From NCBI GenBank assembly GCA_017538365.1, contig JAFYIZ010000046.1, positions 1 through 11,633 on the forward strand: a DNA stretch of 11,633 nt. Reading direction: 5' to 3'. The first letter of the stretch is position 1, and each line of letters starts with the position of its first letter. The notes beneath the pieces were generated by a model. It saw only the letters and a list, made by a program, of their open reading frames with translations, ran no database searches and was not told the origin of the DNA. The position numbers were made by a program, and so were the translations under genes. Below, piece by piece: positions 7,641-11,633 of the stretch. The stretch comes from a bacterium. Its GTDB lineage: Bacteria; UBP6; UBA1177.

Positions 7641-7682
7641 TTTGCACCATCAAATCTTTCAAAAGTGCAATTTTTGCACCAT
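7641..7682. repeat. Direct and inverted TTGCAC repeats upstream of the antitoxin promoter
   Basis: The decamer TTTGCACCAT occurs at 7641-7650 and again at 7673-7682. Between them GTGCAA (7665-7670) forms an inverted repeat with TTGCAC on either side (7642-7647 and 7674-7679). The set lies 15 bases upstream of the -35 box of the antitoxin promoter. Ribbon-helix-helix antitoxins bind short repeated operators near their own promoters, so this is a possible operator array; that role is inferred from position. Confidence 0.45.
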
Positions 7683-7697
7683 AATATTGGAATTGTA

Positions 7698-7726
7698 TTG
7701 ACAAATAATTTTTTTGTAAGTACGAT
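7698..7726 (+). promoter_or_regulatory. Promoter of the RelB/DinJ-type gene
   Basis: A perfect TTGACA (7698-7703), a 17-base spacer and TACGAT (7721-7726, four of six) form a strong sigma-70-type promoter. Transcription would start near 7733, immediately at the GGAGGTGG ribosome site (7733-7740), leaving a leader of only about a dozen bases. This makes the antitoxin gene a transcription unit separate from rnf. Confidence 0.6.
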
Positions 7727-7744
7727 GTATTTGGAGGTGGCGAA

Positions 7745-8029
7745 ATGAGCACTACAATTCAAGTACGCATTGACGACGATTTAAAAATTCAGGCAACAGA
7801 AGTTTTTGACCGTCTGGGGATCGATTTTTCAACAGCGATAAGAATGTTTTTGAAAAAAAGCGTTGCGGTGAACGGCATTCCGTTCGAGGTTCGAAACGAA
7901 ACTCCTTCAGAAGCCGCTGCCGCAGTTGAAAACATGAGAAAGACGGCGGAAGAAAACAGCATTGCCGACATGACGCTTGACAAAATCAACGAAATCATTG
8001 GGAAAGTCCGCGATATCGGGAAAAAGTAA
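7745..8029 (+). CDS. RelB/DinJ-family antitoxin, apparently without a toxin partner
   Basis: This 94-residue protein starts MSTTIQVRIDDDLK, the ribbon-helix-helix strand of RelB/DinJ antitoxins. It continues with a helix-turn-helix-like stretch (EVFDRLGIDFSTAIRMFLKK, 19-38) and the family 'GIPFEV' motif (45-50). The C-terminal tail (about 55-94) is charged and is where such proteins wrap their toxin; TLDKINEIIGKVRD is typical of the family. Known members form dimers that bind their own operator and neutralise a YafQ/RelE-type ribosome-dependent mRNA endonuclease. No such toxin is encoded in the 206 bases downstream or upstream of the gene, so it is an orphan here, or regulates a toxin elsewhere. 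GGAGGTGG precedes the ATG by four bases. Confidence 0.9.
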   Translation: MSTTIQVRIDDDLKIQATEVFDRLGIDFSTAIRMFLKKSVAVNGIPFEVRNETPSEAAAAVENMRKTAEENSIADMTLDKINEIIGKVRDIGKK

Positions 8030-8108
8030 TATTTTCCTCTGTTGAACTAACAAGAAATCCTTGTGAGTTGTCAGAAACAAAAACTCCGAGACAACTAAAT
8101 TTGCTTCC

Positions 8109-8207
8109 CAAAATGCCAGCGTTGGAGACTTGTACGAATCTTTGTTGAAAATTATCTATTTTGGATTTGCTTTTTCGGTAAAAATAAAGATAATTCTCGG
8201 CATTTTG
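8109..8207. other. Nested inverted-repeat element before the ATPase gene
   Basis: Outer arms CAAAATGCC (8109-8117) and GGCATTTTG (8199-8207) are perfect complements. Inside them AATTATCT (8150-8157) pairs with AGATAATT (8188-8195), and TATTTT (8157-8162) can pair with AAAATA (8181-8186). As RNA this would make a long two-level stem ending 28 bases before the ATPase start codon. It could be a structured leader or a small MITE-like remnant with 9-bp terminal repeats; no target-site duplication is visible. The remainder of the gap (8030-8108) holds only a weak AGTTGTC/GACAACT inverted repeat (8066-8072, 8090-8096). Confidence 0.5.
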
Positions 8208-8235
8208 TAGTAACTGTGAAAAATGAGAGAAAATT

Positions 8236-9663
8236 ATGGAAGTGTCCGAGTTGCAAAAACTTACAGAGAGACTTACCTCAATTTCAAGAGAGTCTGAAAC
8301 TGTGGAATTTAAAGCAAATTTTCATAGTAAGGAAGAAATCGGAGAAAGAATATCGGCTTTGTCGAATAGTGCTTGTTTGGAAAAACAGCCTTTTGCTTAT
8401 CTAGTTTTTGGCATTGATGATAAAACTCATCGTATTGTTGGGACAAATTTTCGTTCCAAAGAGTTTATGATTGGTAACGAAGAACTGGAATTATGGCTGC
8501 TTAACAGGCTCAATCCCAAAATAGATTTTCAATGTTTTGATTTTCTATATGCGGAAAATATTCATGTTGCGTTGTATAAAATCCCTGCGGCAGAAAATAT
8601 TCCAGTAAAATTTCTGAATGAAAGCTATATTAGAATCAACAGCTCAACTCGCAAATTGATAAATTATCCGGACAAAGAAAAACAGATTTGGAAGAATGAA
8701 TTAGCAGAACACTTTCTACTGAACGATGCAATGAAAAATTTATCGTTGACAGATATAGTAAAATATTTAAGTACTGAAAGTTATTTCGATTTAATAAAGA
8801 TTCCATATTCTACCACATTGGAAAACATGGCGATGCGTTTGAAAGAAGAAGGTTTTGTTAATGAATATGACGGCTCTTTTTCTATAACGAACCTTGGAGC
8901 ATTGCTGTTTGCTAAAAATCTTAAAGAGTTCGGCAATTTAGCAAGAAAAGCAGTCCGCGTTATAAAATATGTTGGTAGAAACAAAATAGAAACTGAACGC
9001 GATATGATAGGAAGCAAAGGCTATGCGTTAGGGTTTGACACCTTAATGGAATGGATCAACGGTCAGCTTCCAGCGAACGAGGTGATTGGAAAATCATTAA
9101 GACGCGATGTTAGAATGTATCCAGAGATTGCTCTCAGAGAATTGGTTGCAAACAGTATTATTCATCAGACAATAGAAATCTTCAACGATAGAATAGAAAT
9201 ATCCAATCCTGGACAGCCAATAATTCATTCCGATAGATTCATTGATGAATATGGCTCGCGAAATGAGAAACTTGCAGATGTCATGCGGCGCATGGGGTTT
9301 TGCGAAGAAAAAGGCAGTGGATTGGACAAAACAATATTCCATGTTGAATTGTATCAACTTCCGCCAATCAATATTGTTGTTCAGGAAAACAGAACAATTG
9401 TAACGCTATATTCATACAAACCATTAAATGAAATGGGTAAAGATGAAAAAATCCGAGCCTGCTATCAGCATGCATGTCTGAAATATGTTTCAAATGAAAA
9501 AATGACTAATCAAACATTCAGAGAAAGATTCGGTATTGAAGAACACAATGCTGCGTTAGCCTCTAGAATTATAAAAGATACTTTGCTGACAAAGCAAATT
9601 AAAGAAGATAATCCAGACAATCAATCCCGTAAATATAGAAAATATGTTCCATGGTGGGCATGA
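8236..9663 (+). CDS. AlbA_2 / HATPase_c_4 putative transcriptional regulator or ATPase
   Basis: This 475-residue protein has the two-part plan of the 'RecG-like/ATP-binding' AlbA_2 family. Residues about 17-140 form the AlbA_2 (Schlafen-like) domain, with ETVEFKANF (21-29), YLVFGIDD (55-62) and YIRINSSTRK (131-140). Residues about 295-395 form a GHKL-type ATPase, with N-box E302..N306..H310, DRIEISNPG (318-326) and GSGLDK (360-365). The C-terminus (about 405-475) reads as a winged helix. Such proteins are thought to be ATP-dependent nucleic-acid-binding regulators and often sit in accessory or defence islands; the exact role is unknown. After H310-Q311 the sequence goes directly to TIEIFNDRIEI, where homologues as I recall them have about a dozen more residues. 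The ATG at 8236 has a weak GAGAGA ribosome site (8225-8230). The gene is visibly AT-richer than the rnf genes, suggesting transfer. Confidence 0.85.
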   Translation: MEVSELQKLTERLTSISRESETVEFKANFHSKEEIGERISALSNSACLEKQPFAYLVFGIDDKTHRIVGTNFRSKEFMIGNEELELWLLNRLNPKIDFQCFDFLYAENIHVALYKIPAAENIPVKFLNESYIRINSSTRKLINYPDKEKQIWKNELAEHFLLNDAMKNLSLTDIVKYLSTESYFDLIKIPYSTTLENMAMRLKEEGFVNEYDGSFSITNLGALLFAKNLKEFGNLARKAVRVIKYVGRNKIETERDMIGSKGYALGFDTLMEWINGQLPANEVIGKSLRRDVRMYPEIALRELVANSIIHQTIEIFNDRIEISNPGQPIIHSDRFIDEYGSRNEKLADVMRRMGFCEEKGSGLDKTIFHVELYQLPPINIVVQENRTIVTLYSYKPLNEMGKDEKIRACYQHACLKYVSNEKMTNQTFRERFGIEEHNAALASRIIKDTLLTKQIKEDNPDNQSRKYRKYVPWWA

Positions 9664-9750
9664 TTTTATTTGATGGCGATTTGATAAATTAGCTCTCTCT
9701 AAACAAAAACTCTTCATTTTATTGCTTTTTTTTATTTGATGGTTATTTGA
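9664..9750. repeat. 21-bp direct repeat downstream of the ATPase gene
   Basis: TTTTATTTGATGG at 9664-9676 recurs at 9730-9742. In both copies two variable bases and ATTTGA follow (9679-9684 and 9745-9750), so 19 of 21 positions match, at a distance of 66 bases. The first copy starts directly after the ATPase stop codon. The rest of the gap to the next gene (9751-9824) shows only a 4-bp GCAG/CTGC hairpin (9796-9809), too weak to call a terminator for the converging XRE gene. Confidence 0.6.
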
Positions 9751-9824
9751 CGGGTTTGCTTTTTGGTAGTACCTGCACCAGTTTTCCACAAAATCGCAGA
9801 ATTTACTGCATTAAGTTGCTAATT

Positions 9825-10100
9825 TTATTGTAAAATATCCTGAATTATGAGATTCAGGTGTGCGCACTGGGTCTCTGTCAGGCCGGTCGTGTCCAGTGAG
9901 CGGCGGTTGTCGCGCTCCAGCAGAAAATCGGTTGAAACGCCGAAGAGATCGGCAAGCTGAATTAGCATTTCGATTGACGGCATAATATTGTTGTTTTCCC
10001 AGTTTGAAACCGTTTGTCTTGAGACATGAAGCATGGTCGCAAGCTGCACTTGACTGTAATTATGCGCTTCTCTCACCTGCTTTACTCTGTCTCCGAACAT
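9825..10100 (-). CDS. XRE-family helix-turn-helix regulator
   Basis: This small Cro/CI-type DNA-binding protein has 91 residues from the chosen start. The N-terminal region MFGDRVKQVREAHNYSQVQL leads into the helix-turn-helix ATMLHVSRQTVSNWENN, followed by PSIEMLIQLADLFGVSTDFLLE, the classic XRE ending. The C-terminal tail (LDTTGLTETQCAHLNLIIQDIL) is short and helical and may serve for dimerisation or ligand contact. The frame is open to a TTG at 10124, but the ATG at 10098-10100 is preferred because AGAGGTG (about 10106-10112, minus strand) precedes it and the protein then starts at the domain edge. It is divergent from the small RLPT-module genes, with overlapping -35 boxes between them, so it probably controls itself and those genes. 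Confidence 0.9.
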   Translation of the reverse strand: MFGDRVKQVREAHNYSQVQLATMLHVSRQTVSNWENNNIMPSIEMLIQLADLFGVSTDFLLERDNRRSLDTTGLTETQCAHLNLIIQDILQ

Positions 10101-10150
10101 AACCGCACCTCTTAGCTCGTTCAACCGAGGTAAACTAAAGCAATATTAAA

Positions 10151-10165
10151 GTATTTGCAAAATAC
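10151..10165. promoter_or_regulatory. Candidate operator for the XRE regulator
   Basis: GTATTT and AAATAC form a perfect 6-bp inverted repeat with a three-base centre. This is the dimension expected for a Cro-type dimer site. It lies in the gap between the two divergent genes and overlaps the candidate -10 of the XRE gene. Binding by the adjacent regulator is inferred from position and symmetry. Confidence 0.4.
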
Positions 10166-10188
10166 AAAAGCATTGATAAATTTGACAA
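10159..10188 (-). promoter_or_regulatory. Candidate promoter of the XRE gene
   Basis: On the minus strand TTGTCA (10183-10188), an 18-base spacer and TATTTT (10159-10164) form a moderate match. Its -35 box coincides, on the opposite strand, with the -35 of the plus-strand promoter of the divergent gene. The long leader of about 58 bases before the ATG is acceptable but unremarkable. Confidence 0.3.
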
Positions 10189-10210
10189 GAGAAAATTTTT
10201 GAAATACTAT
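10182..10210 (+). promoter_or_regulatory. Promoter of the small RLPT-module gene cluster
   Basis: A perfect TTGACA (10182-10187), a 17-base spacer and TACTAT (10205-10210, four of six) lie 64 bases upstream of the first small gene. The leader contains GGAGGT (10265-10270), four bases before the ATG. The three small genes are colinear with gaps of 45 and 64 bases and no clear terminator between them, so this promoter may serve all three. Confidence 0.55.
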
Positions 10211-10274
10211 TGTTTTGTGATTTTTGCTTTAAGGCGAAAGCAGGGTCTTTATTCATTGAAGAACGGAGGTAAAT

Positions 10275-10628
10275 ATGGAAAAAATTTTTATTGATCATGG
10301 TGATTACATAGAGCTGATAGAACCTATCGGTGGTATCAAGATGATTACAAAAATCGCAGGTAAAATGTCTTGGAATGCAGCAGAAGCTTCTTCTAAAAAA
10401 TCTAGAATAGGTAATTTTTCTGATTGGCGACTTCCAACAAAAGAAGAACTCAAACATCTGTATCAAATTCGAGAAGTTTGTATCGGATTGGGTCTTTACG
10501 ACACTTTTTGGTCTTCCTCAGCTGAAAACTGCCGCCCTGACTGTAAGTGGGTCGTAGGTTTCATTGAGAAGGAGGATGAAGGTCCAAGTTGCGTTGATTT
10601 TGAACATTATGTGTTTTTTGTAAGATAG
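10275..10628 (+). CDS. Small DUF1566-domain protein
   Basis: This 117-residue protein has no signal peptide and no membrane segment, so it appears cytosolic. It carries the DUF1566 signature: MSWNAAEASS (31-40), DWRLPTKEEL (50-59), TFWSSS (77-82) and a final KWVVGF...YVFFVR region. DUF1566 domains are C-type-lectin-like/FGE-like folds usually found in exported or phage-related proteins; a general biochemical role is not established. There are four cysteines (C69, C86, C90, C106). GGAGGT lies four bases before the ATG. It is divergent from the XRE regulator and heads a run of three related small genes. It is shorter than many members, which often have several copies of the domain. Confidence 0.8.
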   Translation: MEKIFIDHGDYIELIEPIGGIKMITKIAGKMSWNAAEASSKKSRIGNFSDWRLPTKEELKHLYQIREVCIGLGLYDTFWSSSAENCRPDCKWVVGFIEKEDEGPSCVDFEHYVFFVR

Positions 10629-10673
10629 CCTGAAAAGGTGAAATTTTAACAACTTATTTTAAGGAGATTTGAC

Positions 10674-10943
10674 ATGAAAAAATTTTTCTTGGTTTTTGTT
10701 TTGCTTTTCAGTTTTTCAACACTTTTTGCTGCACGTAACATGACATTTCAGGATGCACGAAATTATTGCAATGATCTTGGCGGTCGTCTTCCTACAATAG
10801 GAGAACTAGCATCAATATGTGATCCAAATAAAAGAGATATGAGGGATACTTGGACACTTGACGGTAGTGTTTACTCCCTCATGACATGTAAGGCTTATAG
10901 ACCATCATTTAGAGTGAATGAATTTTTTTGTGTTAACAAGTAG
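10674..10943 (+). CDS. Small exported four-Cys RLPT-module protein
   Basis: This 89-residue protein has a clear signal peptide (MKKFF followed by a hydrophobic core, about 1-19, cleavage near LFA-AR). The mature part of about 70 residues starts with NMTFQDARNYCNDLGGRLPTIGEL (22-45), which matches the N-terminal half of DUF1566-like domains. It ends with FFCVNK, which resembles the final RCV strand of that fold. Four cysteines remain in the mature chain (C32, C49, C72, C86), allowing two disulfides. No function is recognised; the fold suggests a minimal ligand-binding module in the periplasm or outside the cell. AAGGAG (10661-10666) precedes the ATG by seven bases. Confidence 0.75.
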   Translation: MKKFFLVFVLLFSFSTLFAARNMTFQDARNYCNDLGGRLPTIGELASICDPNKRDMRDTWTLDGSVYSLMTCKAYRPSFRVNEFFCVNK

Positions 10944-11007
10944 TTGAGAATTAGATACCTAATCTCGAAGAATCAATATTGTCGTTTTTACAGCACGGAG
11001 ATTTAAG

Positions 11008-11328
11008 ATGAAAAAGTTTCTTTTGTTTTCTTTCTTTATTCTCTGCTTTGCAATTCTTACCGCGGCATCCCCGATTCCAGGAACTCGCATGTCATTTCAA
11101 GATGCAAAGGATTATTGCCGTTCTATCAATCGGTATCTGGCTACTGCTGACGAACTGAAAGCAAATGCAAGAACGCTTGCTTCCAGAAATCTGAAATGTC
11201 CTTATGCTACTTTTATAACTCTTGAAGGTCTTGCGGTTTCTATGAGCGAGGATTGTAGAGTATATGTCTCCCAAGCTGACAGGAGTCAAAATGGTAGTTA
11301 CGATGTCATTTGTCATAGCGGCAGATAA
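11008..11328 (+). CDS. Small exported four-Cys protein related to its upstream neighbour
   Basis: This 106-residue protein has a signal peptide (MKKFLLFSFFILCFAILTAA, 1-20). The mature chain begins with RMSFQDAKDYCRS (27-39), matching the MTFQDARNYCND of the preceding gene, and ADELKA takes the place of the neighbour's IGELAS. The LPT motif has drifted to LAT (44-46). Four mature cysteines (C37, C64, C83, C102) and the ending DVICHSGR parallel the neighbour's FFCVNK, so the two are probably diverged paralogues of the same DUF1566-like mini-fold. The function is unknown. CGGAG (10995-10999) precedes the ATG by eight bases. An imperfect GAGA(A)TTAG/CTAATCTC hairpin (10946-10966) lies in the gap to the gene before. 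Confidence 0.75.
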   Translation: MKKFLLFSFFILCFAILTAASPIPGTRMSFQDAKDYCRSINRYLATADELKANARTLASRNLKCPYATFITLEGLAVSMSEDCRVYVSQADRSQNGSYDVICHSGR

Positions 11329-11424
11329 AAACAATCTAAGATAGTCGAAGTTAACTTTTTCTTGACACTTCCTCAAATTGCAAAATCACAAAATTTACCG
11401 CTTTAAACGGCGAATAACGTGTTT

Positions 11425-11453
11425 TTTTGAGGTCAAAATTTTTGACCTCAAAA
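11425..11453. repeat. 29-bp palindrome with a one-base centre
   Basis: Arms TTTTGAGGTCAAAA (11425-11438) and TTTTGACCTCAAAA (11440-11453) are perfect 14-bp complements around a single T. The arms start with T and end with A on both strands, so no T-run follows the stem in either direction and it is not a standard intrinsic terminator. TTTTTGAGGTC recurs at 11612-11622 in a second palindrome. Confidence 0.8.
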
Positions 11454-11574
11454 TGAGTGTTCGTATTCGTTGAGCTGAATGTGGCCTGCTCGCCCGCAAA
11501 CTGGTTAAAATTGCTTTGTTTAGTATTTTTAGCGAGTTAGATCATTTTATTGATGTCAATAAGATGGTTTTAAC

Positions 11575-11590
11575 CCCTCGAATTCGAGGG
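11575..11590. repeat. 16-bp perfect palindrome
   Basis: CCCTCGAATTCGAGGG reads the same on both strands and has no central loop. It is long for a chance event in AT-rich sequence. It could be a dimeric protein-binding site or part of the nearby inverted repeat GGTTAAAA/TTTTAACC. Confidence 0.7.
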
Positions 11591-11611
11591 AGTTGGAATT
11601 TGGTTGAAAAC

Positions 11612-11633
11612 TTTTTGAGGTCGCAATTTGCGA
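11612..11633. repeat. Palindrome truncated by the window end
   Basis: TTTTTGAGGTC (11612-11622) repeats the left arm of the 11425 palindrome. It runs into TCGCAA-T-TTGCGA (11621-11633), a perfect inverted repeat ending at the last base. If the symmetry continues, the next bases would read CCTCAAAAA. It looks like a second member of the same palindrome family with a different core. Confidence 0.55.

Larger units (their letters stand above)
11329..11633. other. Non-coding tail rich in palindromes
   Basis: No convincing gene is seen in these 305 bases. It holds a 10-bp AAGTTAACTT palindrome (11348-11357), the large 29-bp palindrome at 11425-11453, a partial copy of the GC-rich hairpin repeat (11488-11498), GGTTAAAA and TTTTAACC as inverted arms (11503-11510, 11568-11575), a 16-bp palindrome (11575-11590) and the start of a further palindrome running off the window (from 11612). 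Confidence 0.6.

Noticed and set aside
8030-8235. A YafQ/RelE-type toxin downstream of the antitoxin
   Set aside because: All frames in the gap are short or broken and none shows toxin motifs; only inverted repeats are visible.
10101-10124. TTG start 24 bases upstream for the XRE gene
   Set aside because: It adds eight residues outside the conserved domain and is a rarer start codon; the ATG at 10100 has a good Shine-Dalgarno site within that same stretch.
10146-10466. Minus-strand frame opposite the DUF1566 gene
   Set aside because: It overlaps the divergent promoter region and the DUF1566 gene, has a Cys/Phe-rich composition without any recognisable motif, and the plus-strand gene explains the region.
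10275-11328. Target genes of a diversity-generating retroelement, since DUF1566-like lectin folds can be such targets
   Set aside because: No reverse transcriptase, no template/variable repeat pair and no adenine-biased variable region are visible in the window.
11362-11367. TTGACA as a promoter in the right-hand tail
   Set aside because: No acceptable -10 box lies at 16-18 bases and no gene follows in the window.

Overview
The window looks like a chromosomal segment from an uncultured, probably anaerobic, diderm bacterium. Two points support this: a five-gene run of an Rnf ferredoxin:NAD+ oxidoreductase operon, and two lipoproteins with lipoboxes followed by Gly, which in diderms suits the outer membrane. 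The Asp/Pro/Thr-rich linkers and the six-cysteine 'CGN...EVCDGN...' module resemble secreted proteins of Myxococcota and other former Deltaproteobacteria. The taxonomic guess is inference; no marker gene in the window settles it.

Layout. Positions 1-94 are the 3' part of a 5S rRNA gene, so an rRNA operon ends here. A non-coding stretch with a decaying 9-bp tandem repeat follows (172-243). Two minus-strand lipoprotein genes come next: a seven-repeat FG-GAP/VCBS protein (292-1965) and a chlorophyllase-like alpha/beta hydrolase (2085-3371). They share the same N-terminal plan: signal peptide, acidic Thr/Pro-rich linker, six-Cys module with identical spacing, then a different C-terminal domain. 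Divergent from them is rnfC-rnfD-rnfG-rnfE-rnfA (3521-7603), tightly packed, with strong Shine-Dalgarno sites and two overlapping junctions. RnfC (NADH/FMN/4Fe-4S), RnfD and RnfG (covalent FMN) and RnfE/RnfA (membrane Cys pairs) would move electrons between ferredoxin and NAD+ while pumping ions. The ferredoxin-side subunit RnfB is absent from both usual positions.

From 7604 on the character changes. The sequence is AT-richer, short hairpins and direct or inverted repeats appear, and the genes are accessory: a solitary RelB/DinJ-type antitoxin (7745-8029) with a clear promoter, an AlbA_2/HATPase_c_4 protein (8236-9663) that seems to lack a short piece of its ATP-binding domain, and an XRE regulator on the minus strand (9825-10100). 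Three small plus-strand genes follow (10275-11328), all carrying a DUF1566-like 'RLPTxxEL' module, one apparently cytosolic and two exported with four cysteines each. The regulator and the first small gene diverge from a region where the two predicted -35 boxes overlap almost completely. The final 305 bases carry several palindromes, one cut by the window edge.

The most notable points are the Rnf operon without rnfB, the XRE-linked cluster of small RLPT-module proteins, the lipoprotein pair with a swapped C-terminal domain, and the palindrome families in the accessory part.
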